Of a DNA stretch of 64,000 nt, positions 53,858 through 62,617 are shown piece after piece. The notes beneath the pieces were generated by a model that was given only the letters and a program-made list of their open reading frames with translations, was not told the origin of the DNA and made no database searches. Position 1 is the stretch's first letter. Each line of letters begins with the position of its first letter. This DNA is from Draconibacterium aestuarii (GTDB lineage: Bacteria > Bacteroidota > Bacteroidia > Bacteroidales > Prolixibacteraceae), in NCBI GenBank assembly GCA_026671195.1, contig JAPOHD010000005.1, positions 310,001 through 374,000 on the forward strand, written 5' to 3'. Position numbers and translations under genes: made by a program.

Positions 53858-55829
53858 TAGGCTGCTAATCGATTTCAATTATGAAAATATATTAAGAGAT
53901 TTTACAATTATTCAGTTCTCAACGACTGAGAATTATATCAAATACGGTGCAGTATTTTTAGATGAAATTAATCTGAAAACAAATGCCCAAAGTATAGTTT
54001 TTGAACAGGGAAGTTCGTTTTATGCTTTGTATCTAAAAAAAGAATTTGAGGCTATAGACATAGCAAAACAATTGCATAGTTTAAATGATACAAATGCATT
54101 AATCTTTAATGTTATAGAAACTTCAAAGGATTGTAAAATGATTCCCCCTTATTTGCTTGCGCAGTTGCTTGTAAATTCAATTTCCACTCCACAGCACAAA
54201 AGGTTATCGTTTAATAATCTAACTGGTAAGTTATACTTGTTTAATCCAAAGCATTTTAAAACAAGTAAAACAAAAGAAAAGGAGTTGATTTTTAAAATCA
54301 TTGCTTTAGAATTTAAAATCAACAATACTCTTTCCTTGGAACTGAATGTAAAAACATTTTCAAATGTTTTACTGTCTAAGAAAATGGATTTTGGATTGAA
54401 AAAGTTTAGTGAATATTCTAAATATACTTTTGTTCATTCAACTAATTCGTTAAAACGAATTTTGACCCCAGATGGTAAATCAGAAAATCAATTTATATTA
54501 AAACAAACATACAGAAATGGCACATTAGAAAAGAATAGTATTGATTTTTTGGACTTTAAAGACTTAGAAAGTTTCAATGCTAGCAAGGTTGGAATTCTAA
54601 AAGAAACATTAAAAACTATTGAAGATAAACTTGCTGATTACCTGAATATTTCCTTTCAAATAGTGGAATCAGATAATACCATAAGGTATAAAAATACATT
54701 TAAGATTGAGGACTTTGGGCAAAACATAACATTGATTGATTCTATACAAGAAGAAGAATCTACTGAATTTATAAGGGAGTTAAAACAGAATATAGAGAAT
54801 ATTGCACCCTTGTGTCATGTTAAAATCTCGAATAAGGTGAAAAAAAATGGATTTAATATAAAGCTACTTCACAACAGGAACTACTATGAAAAATACAAAC
54901 TAACAGACCCCCATAAAGCAAGTGTTAATGTTCAACATATAACTTCGCAAGACTTCAGTACAGACTCTAAAGCATCGATTAAAGCAATTTTAAAGGAGTT
55001 AGTCATTAAAAATGATATAGCTAATAATGAAGTTACCATTGTTGACTGGAAAGAGTTTAACTATAGCAACGATTGGATTTTTGGAACAAAGTATGAGGAT
55101 GAGTTTTATTTTATGACTATTAAGCCTAATGGTCATTTTACGTTCGAGAAATTTATTCGTGATTTATTTAATCAAAGCGAATTTGACGATTTGTGTGATA
55201 TCTTCGATAATAGCACAAACATTGAATTTATTGTAAAAGACAATAACAGCAATGTTAATAGCATAAAGAGAACTCAGGATTATACATTACCAGAGTTTGA
55301 TGAAATTCACGAAATACTTTCGAACGAATCGGAGTCTATCAAATTATCAAAAGAAGAAGCTGAAACGTATGTTAAAGAAATAATAGATAGTGATGAAAGA
55401 TTAAATCAAGTTTTGCACAGCTTAAACTTATTGGAAACATGGAATAAACGCTCCTTACTGAATTGTCTTTCACGTACAGAAAAAAAGCAGCTAACTGACT
55501 TGGTTAAAATCCGAACAGGTGAAATCCTAAAATCATATTTACGAGACAAGACACGATATGAAATTTTAGATAGTCAGTTAGATATTCATCAATTTCAAGA
55601 GAAAGATAAATACTATTATTTTGTTGGAGTTAAAGGGGCGGGAATTCAACAACAGATATCCAGAGCCTCGATAATAAGAGAGATTGAAGTCATCAATAAC
55701 TCTACATTCATCTTTGATAAATTACTGCCTTTAATGAATGTCGATTTTGTTAAGAATGGAGACCTAACGGTAATGCCATTTCCTATGAAGTATTTGAGAG
55801 AATGTATAATTAGTCAAAGACGTAATTAA
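53838..55829 (+). CDS. Unknown protein, last gene of the STAND-helicase operon (663 residues)
   Basis: I chose ATG 53838, 20 bases before the helicase stop, so the genes overlap; a GTG three bases earlier is an alternative. No named domain is recognised. The sequence is mixed alpha/beta with several strand-rich blocks, a central YYEKYKLTDPHKASVNVQHITSQDF, a WIFGTKYEDEFYFMTIK strand pair and a C-terminal KYYYFVGVKGAGIQQQISRAS block. It may be a nucleic-acid-binding or recognition subunit of the helicase. Overlap and strand argue that it needs the helicase. Function unknown. Confidence 0.6.
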   Translation: MNACKTNRLLIDFNYENILRDFTIIQFSTTENYIKYGAVFLDEINLKTNAQSIVFEQGSSFYALYLKKEFEAIDIAKQLHSLNDTNALIFNVIETSKDCKMIPPYLLAQLLVNSISTPQHKRLSFNNLTGKLYLFNPKHFKTSKTKEKELIFKIIALEFKINNTLSLELNVKTFSNVLLSKKMDFGLKKFSEYSKYTFVHSTNSLKRILTPDGKSENQFILKQTYRNGTLEKNSIDFLDFKDLESFNASKVGILKETLKTIEDKLADYLNISFQIVESDNTIRYKNTFKIEDFGQNITLIDSIQEEESTEFIRELKQNIENIAPLCHVKISNKVKKNGFNIKLLHNRNYYEKYKLTDPHKASVNVQHITSQDFSTDSKASIKAILKELVIKNDIANNEVTIVDWKEFNYSNDWIFGTKYEDEFYFMTIKPNGHFTFEKFIRDLFNQSEFDDLCDIFDNSTNIEFIVKDNNSNVNSIKRTQDYTLPEFDEIHEILSNESESIKLSKEEAETYVKEIIDSDERLNQVLHSLNLLETWNKRSLLNCLSRTEKKQLTDLVKIRTGEILKSYLRDKTRYEILDSQLDIHQFQEKDKYYYFVGVKGAGIQQQISRASIIREIEVINNSTFIFDKLLPLMNVDFVKNGDLTVMPFPMKYLRECIISQRRN

Positions 55830-55854
55830 CTGGATTAAAAAGGTGGTAAAAAGG

Positions 55855-55875
55855 CTGAAAAATATGTTTTTTCAG
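55855..55875 (+). terminator. Possible weak terminator after the STAND operon
   Basis: CTGAAAAA (55855-55862) can pair with TTTTTCAG (55868-55875). The stem is AT-rich and there is no separate U-tract beyond it, so termination is uncertain. Confidence 0.35.
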
Positions 55876-55972
55876 AAACGAAATAATTAGTTATTCACAC
55901 AAGTATTCAATTCACTCATATTGATAGTAGAAAAGAAATAGCTGATAACCAGTAAACGAAAGGAGAGAAACG

Positions 55973-57787
55973 ATGTGTAAATATACTTATGAGAACAGTG
56001 GTTCAAGCAGATATGGTAAAGCATGCATTTACCCTGAACTTTATTCTCACTATTCTGAGGATTTGGATGATAAACTCCTTATTGATGGTGAAGGATATTG
56101 CATCTTTCATAGTACAAATAATAAATGGAAGATTGAGAATGATTTTGAAAGTCGTTTTCGAAGGTTAATTTCAACTATCACTTCAATAAATTCAACACTG
56201 GATTTTCTAAAAAGAGATTATTGCTTTTCAGGCTTTCATTTTCCTGATTACGAATCATTTATCATTGAGAATATTGACCTATACGGTTCGGTTGACCTTT
56301 CTTATGCTACTTTTGATTCCCCTTTTCTCTTTTCCAACATAGAGTTTTCTTCATTAAATCTTCTTGGCTCAATTTTTAATGAAACACTGAGTTTTAAAGA
56401 TGTAAATTTTAAAAATTCTTTGTACTCGGATAATGCGGTGTTCCAAAATGGTCTAACATTTTTTAGATGCAATATTCAACGGAATTTACTCTTTAATAAC
56501 TGCAACTTCAATAATCTAAAATCTATATATAGTTGCGAAATAGGTATTAAAGAGTGTAAGAATATTCATTATCTAAGTTTTAGTTCATCCACTATCTTAT
56601 CCAGAGTTTTTGTACGTGATTCTTCAGTAGAATTAGAGTTAAATTTTGATAATTGCACCATTGAAAATGAATTTTTATTCGAACAAAATGAAATCAACGG
56701 CACATTAAGTTTTATTGAAACAGAATTTACCTTAAAGGAGAATCCAAATCCGTTTAATAGTAGTACCCACTTTGAAAATAATAGCCTAAGTAATCTTGGA
56801 AGGATAATTTTTAAAGGCAGGATTCCGCAAGATGATATGATAAAAAATGAAATGACACTTCATTTCAAAAACAAACCAGAGGGTCTTATTCTGTTTGAGA
56901 ATTTTAACCTTAATAAAATTCGTCCATCATTTAAATCTAAGATTCCTGAATTTGAAAAAGAAGGTATTGTTAAAATTGGTGATGGATGCCGTAAGTATAA
57001 TTGCGAAACAGAGGTATACACCATAGAAGCAAATAAAGCAACCCAAACATTAATTTTAGATATTGTAAAAGTATTTTGTAACTATTTTGAATTACAAGAA
57101 AGCACTAATCTTGGGGTAGAGATAATCGAAAGAAACAGAAATCTCATTCGATATTTTTATTTCACCGATGAAGATATAACTAAGAACGAATTTCTGAAAA
57201 AAATAAATGAAACGGAATACAATCTTTGGGAAACCTTTTCAAGCTTGTCAACATACAGTTCTAACACTGTTGCCGAAATTGAAAAGAAAAATTTGCTTGT
57301 TGATATTGGTGGTCTTTTCTTGAAACTTGGTAACTATTATCAAAATGGAATTACCTACAAGGAAGATGTCCAGAAAGTATTGAATTCAATTTCCGCAAAG
57401 GAAAGAATCCATATTGATTCGACCAAAGGACTAACCATAAACATACATCAAGGAGAATCAATTATTGAAACAAAAGAACTATATGATATCATATTAAACG
57501 GAATAAAAACACCCACTTTAATACCTAAAATTAAATTGGTTATGAAAATAGGAGAACAACATATACACGGAGATGTAAAGCAACTAATTAATGCTGATAA
57601 TTTTTTTGAAGGAAACAAACAGATTTCATCAAAGGATAAATCAAGTCTTGAAAAAGAACTTAATGAAATTCTTAATGAATTATCAAAAGAAGAAAAAGAA
57701 AGTAAATTGGAAAGGTTCACTAAAAAGTGGGCAGGTACTATCTCTGAAGTAGCAACACCAATGTTAAAAGGACTCCTTATGCCCTAA
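55973..57787 (+). CDS. Pentapeptide-repeat-like protein with conserved C-terminal domain
   Basis: The 604-residue product begins with a Cys-rich stretch (MCKYTYENSGSSRYGKACIY). Residues about 85-250 show degenerate pentapeptide-type repeats (F/L at the central position: NIDLYGSVDLSYATFDSPFLFSNIEFSSLNLLG...). From about 325 there is a different region with IGDGCRKYNCETEVYTIEAN and NLGVEIIERNRNLIRYFYF, which I recall as a recurring C-terminal domain of conflict-type proteins. The tail is charged and ends in a possible hydrophobic segment (WAGTISEVATPMLKGLLMP). It starts 143 bases after the STAND operon; it may be a separate effector or immunity protein. Confidence 0.55.
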   Translation: MCKYTYENSGSSRYGKACIYPELYSHYSEDLDDKLLIDGEGYCIFHSTNNKWKIENDFESRFRRLISTITSINSTLDFLKRDYCFSGFHFPDYESFIIENIDLYGSVDLSYATFDSPFLFSNIEFSSLNLLGSIFNETLSFKDVNFKNSLYSDNAVFQNGLTFFRCNIQRNLLFNNCNFNNLKSIYSCEIGIKECKNIHYLSFSSSTILSRVFVRDSSVELELNFDNCTIENEFLFEQNEINGTLSFIETEFTLKENPNPFNSSTHFENNSLSNLGRIIFKGRIPQDDMIKNEMTLHFKNKPEGLILFENFNLNKIRPSFKSKIPEFEKEGIVKIGDGCRKYNCETEVYTIEANKATQTLILDIVKVFCNYFELQESTNLGVEIIERNRNLIRYFYFTDEDITKNEFLKKINETEYNLWETFSSLSTYSSNTVAEIEKKNLLVDIGGLFLKLGNYYQNGITYKEDVQKVLNSISAKERIHIDSTKGLTINIHQGESIIETKELYDIILNGIKTPTLIPKIKLVMKIGEQHIHGDVKQLINADNFFEGNKQISSKDKSSLEKELNEILNELSKEEKESKLERFTKKWAGTISEVATPMLKGLLMP

Positions 57788-57904
57788 ATAACATGGCATA
57801 GGAAAATTCTTCATAGTAATTCAGACTACTTACCAATATCTATGAGAATTATTAACCTATAGAACGTTTTAAATCCTTTAAATTCGAGCCACAATATTTA
57901 AACA

Positions 57905-58201
57905 ATGCATTTAACCAATTTTCAACATTTTTTGGATGAAAACGGTAATATCCCAACTGATATACCCAAAGAGGCAAGAGAATTAGCTAATTTTCTTGCA
58001 TTATTAATCGATGATGCTTCAACAGGAGATTATGATGCCGAACCATCAATAAGATGCATCGAAAAAGGATGTGAGGGTTTAATTGTGGCGTTTATTACCC
58101 ATGACACAGAGGAAATATATTGGGTATGTCCAATATGCAAAACGAAAGGCTATATAACCGACTGGCAAGGCACAAAATGGGATAACAGCAGTAAGAATTA
58201 G
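57905..58201 (+). CDS. Small zinc-ribbon-like protein (98 residues)
   Basis: The C-terminal half has RCIEKGCEGLIVAF and WVCPICKTKGYI, i.e. Cx4C followed by CxxC, which fits a single zinc ribbon. The N-terminal half is helical and acidic. Unknown function; small zinc-ribbon proteins of this length are common in mobile regions. Confidence 0.6.
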   Translation: MHLTNFQHFLDENGNIPTDIPKEARELANFLALLIDDASTGDYDAEPSIRCIEKGCEGLIVAFITHDTEEIYWVCPICKTKGYITDWQGTKWDNSSKN

Positions 58202-58250
58202 GTATGTAGAATTTCATGAGGGTCTTCCTTAACAATTCTTTGAGCTAAAT

Positions 58251-58269
58251 CCAGAGATTCTATCTCTGG
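58251..58269. repeat. Short perfect hairpin
   Basis: CCAGAGAT (58251-58258) and ATCTCTGG (58262-58269) form an 8-base perfect stem with a 3-base loop. It lies between convergent genes and may serve as a bidirectional terminator, though it has no U-tract. Confidence 0.45.
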
Positions 58270-58336
58270 TAAAGCCATTTGGATTACCATTGCACATCAA
58301 CTGGCATGAGTTGTTATCAATAGCTAAAACACCATT

Positions 58337-59035
58337 TTATTTTTTATTCATTGATGCCCAGCCAACGACATATAAACCCTGTCCATCATCGTAGATTATC
58401 ATATTTTGAAGGCTTCTCGCCTCTAATAAATTGCCATCATTATCGTCAAAATTAATATTTCTGTATTTCCCAGAAGCGTTAGAATAACCTTGAACGGGAC
58501 TTAGTTTAAATGTGCCAGACACATCAGGTTTAGAAGACCATGATGGTTCATCGTCAGTATAGCTTGAACTTATCCATCCTCTAAAATTTTTACCAGAGAT
58601 ATTTAACTTATAGTGGGTATAAACACCAGCTTCATGGTCATAGCCAATCCAAGTGCCCTGCATATCTTTTAATACTGCTTTTTCGTCAGAAATATCCACA
58701 GCAAAAAATGAACATACTTGAACAATTATTGCAATAAACCCTATAAACAGCACAAACCGAACAATTTTTGATGATAAAAAACTAACTATAGCTTCTCCTA
58801 ACCAATTTGAAGAATTGGGATTTTTGCCGTTAGTATTTTCATGTACAAACTCCTTTTTTTTCGTTGCTTGTTCTGAAATTATTGTTTGCGTTTTTGATTC
58901 ATCGGTAACCTCGTTTTTATTCGAATTAATATTTTCTGAAATAACTTTCTTTTTAAGCATTTGAAATTCATCTTCACTTATCGCACCTTCATCGAAAAGT
59001 GTTTTTAGTCTTTTTATTTCTTCAATTTTATTCAT
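58337..59035 (-). CDS. SHOCT-domain membrane-anchored protein
   Basis: The 232-residue protein starts with a SHOCT-like short helical motif (EEIKRLKTLFDEGAISEDEFQMLKKKVI, residues 4-31), then a polar linker, a transmembrane segment (about 92-110, RFVLFIGFIAIIVQVCSFF) and a beta-rich C-terminal domain with TWIGYDHEAGVYTHYKLNISG and FRGWISS that looks like a small extracytoplasmic beta-sandwich. The role is unknown. It shares its architecture with the next upstream gene. Confidence 0.65.
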   Translation of the reverse strand: MNKIEEIKRLKTLFDEGAISEDEFQMLKKKVISENINSNKNEVTDESKTQTIISEQATKKKEFVHENTNGKNPNSSNWLGEAIVSFLSSKIVRFVLFIGFIAIIVQVCSFFAVDISDEKAVLKDMQGTWIGYDHEAGVYTHYKLNISGKNFRGWISSSYTDDEPSWSSKPDVSGTFKLSPVQGYSNASGKYRNINFDDNDGNLLEARSLQNMIIYDDGQGLYVVGWASMNKK

Positions 59036-59129
59036 TGCAAAATTTGTTTAATAAGTAGGTAATATTTAAACGACACGATATAATGGCAATAAATTTTTCG
59101 GGATTAACCATAGTCAATTTTTTCGTTCG

Positions 59130-60422
59130 CTAATCTTTGACACAACGAACACTACATCCTCTACCCTTACCGCAATCGTCACGGACGATGGTAGGAGTAT
59201 CTACAAGTAGATTCCGTGCCCAAGCACTTTCCGAATAATTCTCAGTAGCACTCCACCAGTAACCATTGTATCCAATGTTGATGAAATCTCCATTTGGGAA
59301 GCGAAAACCACTTGGAAGTGCAGAAAAACCGTATTCATCGCTTCCATTACCATTATTTTTCCAGCCACTTGTTGTTTTTAATTTAGCTCCTTCGCTTGTA
59401 CCTCGCCAGCTAAAATCGTCTGCTTCACTTTGGCTCAGACCTATTAACATTTCCAACTGTTTCCATTCTTCATCGGTAGGTAAATGCCATCCCGAAGGAC
59501 AAGCTACTTTAGCAGTTTCCCAAGTATATAACCTGCCATAAGTTTTCACATTACTCTCATTGTTTTCATATGCCCAACAGCCATCACCAGCATTGTACGC
59601 AAGGTTTTCTGCCATCCAGATTTGGTTTCCAATTTTTATTGTTTTATAGGTTATATTATCTCGGTTATCCGTAAAAAAACCTTGGTTCTTGGCTATTTGG
59701 TCTCTTTTCTCGTTTGCAAGAATATTAGTCTCTTTTTCAATTACAGCATTGGACTTATTAGAAGTTGTATTTAAATCCTGCTTCTTGCGTTCAATTTTAT
59801 CAATGATTACGCTCTTGGCATCATTTGCTTCTTCTACATATCTCCCATTAGGATACAACGATATGTATTTTTCATAGCTGTTTACTGTATTCGATGTTTT
59901 TGCTTCCTTCCATTGAAAATCTTCCTGCAGTGCTTTAACTTCTGCAACATATAACCCATTGGGATAATCATGTAGATATTCCATGCAGGGACTTACCAGT
60001 TGTTTTTGTTTAATTAATTCATATGCAGTTTTTTCTTTCTCTAATGCCAATTTCTTTTCGCTGTTTTTATCGACAAAAATTGAAAGCACTACAAAAACTA
60101 TTATAGCAAAGGCAGAAGCAATGAGTATTATTCTATTACGATTTCTTTTTCGTTTGTACGTTTTATATATTGTTTGGACTTCGGCTAACTTCTCCGTGTA
60201 CTTGGGTTCATTTGTTTCGTCCTGAATTTTCGGTTTTTCCTTATCAGAATTTACTTCATCAATTTCATGTCTTTTTTTAGTTTCGGTTTGTGTTGGTAAC
60301 GAGTTTTCACTCTTGTTTAAAAGTTCAGCCTTTAATAAATCATATTCTTGCTTCTCTAATGCTGCTGATTTATATAAATCGAATAATTCCTGAAGTTTAG
60401 TTGAGATTGATTCTTCTTTCAT
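59130..60422 (-). CDS. FISUMP-domain protein with SHOCT-like N-terminus and transmembrane anchor
   Basis: I chose ATG 60422 (MKEESISTKLQELFDLY, 430 residues), since the earlier start adds a hydrophobic stretch of unlikely origin. Domains in order: a SHOCT-like motif (STKLQELFDLYKSAALEKQEYDLLKAELL), a polar linker, a transmembrane segment (about 97-116, RIILIASAFAIIVFVVLSIF), a repetitive helical stretch, and a C-terminal FISUMP (Fibrobacter succinogenes major paralogous domain): WMAENLAYNAGDGCWAYENNESNVKTYGRLYTWETAKVACPSGWHLPTDEEW, ending CGKGRGCSVRCVKD. FISUMP domains are widespread in Bacteroidota surface proteins; the function is unknown. Confidence 0.8.
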   Translation of the reverse strand: MKEESISTKLQELFDLYKSAALEKQEYDLLKAELLNKSENSLPTQTETKKRHEIDEVNSDKEKPKIQDETNEPKYTEKLAEVQTIYKTYKRKRNRNRIILIASAFAIIVFVVLSIFVDKNSEKKLALEKEKTAYELIKQKQLVSPCMEYLHDYPNGLYVAEVKALQEDFQWKEAKTSNTVNSYEKYISLYPNGRYVEEANDAKSVIIDKIERKKQDLNTTSNKSNAVIEKETNILANEKRDQIAKNQGFFTDNRDNITYKTIKIGNQIWMAENLAYNAGDGCWAYENNESNVKTYGRLYTWETAKVACPSGWHLPTDEEWKQLEMLIGLSQSEADDFSWRGTSEGAKLKTTSGWKNNGNGSDEYGFSALPSGFRFPNGDFINIGYNGYWWSATENYSESAWARNLLVDTPTIVRDDCGKGRGCSVRCVKD

Positions 60423-60555
60423 GGTGGTTAATAGTATAATATGTTTTAACAATACTATAGAGTGATAAAGATAAACAAATAAATCCCAGCAGGGCATATA
60501 TGCTCTGAATAATTTAGCAGGATTTCGGATTTTGTGTATTTACAATACAATCCGA

Positions 60556-60771
60556 ATGGAAAAAGAGGACTTTCTTAAAAAAATAGGTGAAAATATTATA
60601 CGATTGAGAGAGGAGAAAGGACTTAGACAAATAGACCTTGCTATTGAACTTAATATTGATGATTCATCACTACGAAGGATAGAGAGTGGAAGAACCAACC
60701 CTACCATTATTACATTAAAGAAGATTGCAGATGTTTTAAAGGTAAATTTATCAGAGATAGTTGATGTTTAA
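60556..60771 (+). CDS. XRE/Cro-CI family regulator (third copy)
   Basis: ATG 60556 gives a 71-residue helix-turn-helix protein (MEKEDFLKKIGENIIRLREE, then GLRQIDLAIELNIDDSSLRRIESGRTNPTIITLKKIADVLKVN). A longer frame from TTG 60532 is less likely. It is divergent from the FISUMP gene (134 bases apart) and convergent with the WYL gene. Confidence 0.88.
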   Translation: MEKEDFLKKIGENIIRLREEKGLRQIDLAIELNIDDSSLRRIESGRTNPTIITLKKIADVLKVNLSEIVDV

Positions 60772-60782
60772 AATATAACGTA

Positions 60783-61679
60783 TTAATATCTATTTAGGGA
60801 TGAAGTATATATATTCTGCACATGTTCAATCAATTTCTTTGGCTTAATAACTTTCACTTTGTCACCATGCGATAGAACTTCCATGATGAAATCAAACGTT
60901 AGATAAACATTCAATTTTACCCGAACTTCTTCTTTATCATCTACAAGAATCTCCTGTGTTTCATGAAGTGGTAAAGATTTAATGTACTTCCCCTGAAACG
61001 CATCAAATGATAATATTATTTCTTCCACTTGTAGTTCCTCAGGTGCAATAATTCCAAAACAATTCTTGAAAAACACGTTAACATCTAAGTTTGTGTTATG
61101 CTGAAATTTTAAGTTGGGAATAACTAACCCTCTCATTCTGTCGAGTGCAAATATTCTTATATTTCCATCACTAACATTAATTCCCAGCAAGTACCATCGG
61201 TTTTTAAATTCCTTCAGGGCGTGTGGTTCAACTTCTCGAAGTTTTGGTGAATCTTCCCAGTATTTCTGATAAGAAAATTTTATTTGCACACGGTTCTGAA
61301 TTGCATGCAAAAGACCGTTCAAGTGTTCTGAACCATTAGGTCTACGTTTTTCAAAATGGATAACATTTGAAATATTCTCCGAAATCTTTAACGCATTAAA
61401 CATATCAAGTGCTTCCACCATTCGTAGGTTCTTATCGTTCTGCTCGTCCTGAATAATTTCATACACTTTTGTTTTAAAATTATACTGGATATTAATATCA
61501 TATATCGACCGTATAGCATCTAAATCCCTCTTAAATGTTCGTTTATCACGAACGAGGTTATACCCTCGAAAATCAGATTCACTTTCAAGAAACTCATTCA
61601 TTTCTCTTAATGATACAGACTTTCTTTTCAGTTTGCTTATAATGAGGTGATACCTCATTATTGTTTCGGTCATCGACAT
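60783..61679 (-). CDS. WYL-domain transcriptional regulator
   Basis: The 298-residue product has an N-terminal winged HTH (about 6-60, MRYHLIISKLKRKSVSLREMNEFLE) and a WYL domain: KFSYQKYWEDSPKLREVEPHALKEFKNRWYLLGIN, with the conserved RWYL near residue 175, and a WCX-type C-terminus. WYL proteins bind nucleic-acid-derived ligands and control defence genes in other bacteria. A palindrome, AATGAGGT-GAT-ACCTCATT (61641-61659), covers codons 7-13. The gene starts 15 bases after the glycosylase-like gene's stop. Confidence 0.88.
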   Translation of the reverse strand: MSMTETIMRYHLIISKLKRKSVSLREMNEFLESESDFRGYNLVRDKRTFKRDLDAIRSIYDINIQYNFKTKVYEIIQDEQNDKNLRMVEALDMFNALKISENISNVIHFEKRRPNGSEHLNGLLHAIQNRVQIKFSYQKYWEDSPKLREVEPHALKEFKNRWYLLGINVSDGNIRIFALDRMRGLVIPNLKFQHNTNLDVNVFFKNCFGIIAPEELQVEEIILSFDAFQGKYIKSLPLHETQEILVDDKEEVRVKLNVYLTFDFIMEVLSHGDKVKVIKPKKLIEHVQNIYTSSLNRY

Positions 61680-61693
61680 AATTGGGATAGATT

Positions 61694-62455
61694 TTAGTCC
61701 GTGCGATTTTCGATCAAAATGTTATTTAGTTTTTCTGTTATAATTGGAATATTATCAATAATACATGACCTTTTCCACCAATATCCTCCATAATAACTGG
61801 GATGATACATTGGAATATGTAAAATATCCTTTCCGTTAATACTTCGAATGAAAAGGTTCATTCTTTTATTCTTCCCCTTATATTCGCATCCAATAGTAAT
61901 AGTTTCATTTATAGGAAACTTATCAAGCACATACTCTGCTCTTTTGCCCTGACTAACAACAAGATTTGGCTCATAAAGTGGAATCTCGTCTTGAACGAAT
62001 CCGATACAATTACTAAAAAGGACATCATCCGCCTGTCTTCTTTTTTCTTTGCCTTGATTACATTTCGCAGAATTGGCATGAACGATATAAGGTTTTACAT
62101 CATTCTCTCTATTAACATCAACAAATGGTTTTAATAATTCCATAGCCATATTAAAAGTCTGAAACCAATGTTTTCCTTTATTCTTACCCGTTGTATTGTT
62201 AAAGTTTGTTTCGATTTCTGTGTTATATCGAATTTCATCAATTGTTGAATACTTTGGTTGAGTTTCTCCTGAATCAAGTGACAAGAATAATACATTAGGG
62301 ATATTAGGATTATTCCCGTAATCTCTACCTATGTATGACATTTTGGGATTATCTGGAAAATTTATTGTTTTTCCTTTACAAGAATCATAAAAGTCACATT
62401 TAGGGTAAATACTATTATAATGATTTTGAACCCTTTGAGTTATCTGATTATTCAT
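61694..62455 (-). CDS. Uracil-DNA glycosylase-superfamily-like protein
   Basis: The 253-residue product has segments typical of the UDG superfamily: an early NVLFLSLDSGE strand near residue 54, a central DEIPLYEPNLVVSQGKRAEYVLDK, and the late motif HIPMYHPSYYGGYWWK with the His-Pro-Ser signature. The N-terminus CDFYDSCKG has a Cys pair, possibly for metal. True catalytic uracil chemistry is not shown. It is followed on the same strand by the WYL regulator (15 bases), so the two are probably one unit. Confidence 0.6.
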   Translation of the reverse strand: MNNQITQRVQNHYNSIYPKCDFYDSCKGKTINFPDNPKMSYIGRDYGNNPNIPNVLFLSLDSGETQPKYSTIDEIRYNTEIETNFNNTTGKNKGKHWFQTFNMAMELLKPFVDVNRENDVKPYIVHANSAKCNQGKEKRRQADDVLFSNCIGFVQDEIPLYEPNLVVSQGKRAEYVLDKFPINETITIGCEYKGKNKRMNLFIRSINGKDILHIPMYHPSYYGGYWWKRSCIIDNIPIITEKLNNILIENRTD

Positions 62456-62506
62456 GCTTGAATTTTTATAATTTTTCCATTTTTAAAGATATAAAATTAA
62501 ATACCA

Positions 62507-62584
62507 CCTACGACAAAGTGTGTCACAGTCTGGTTTTAATACCTAAATAAATAGTTATTTGCATCCTACGACAATATTTGACTC
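62507..62584. repeat. Two direct copies of CCTACGACAA
   Basis: CCTACGACAA occurs at 62507-62516 and again at 62575-62584, 68 bases apart, between the divergent glycosylase-like gene and the 62618 gene. They may be binding sites for a local regulator such as the WYL protein. Confidence 0.45.
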
Positions 62585-62617
62585 CCTCTAAAAGTACATT
62601 CACAGAAATCACGTACC

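Noticed and set aside
59484..59496. CATCCCG resembling the tRNA-Pro 3' end (possible second attachment site)
   Set aside because: It encodes the conserved PSGWH motif of the FISUMP domain on the minus strand and the match is only seven bases.
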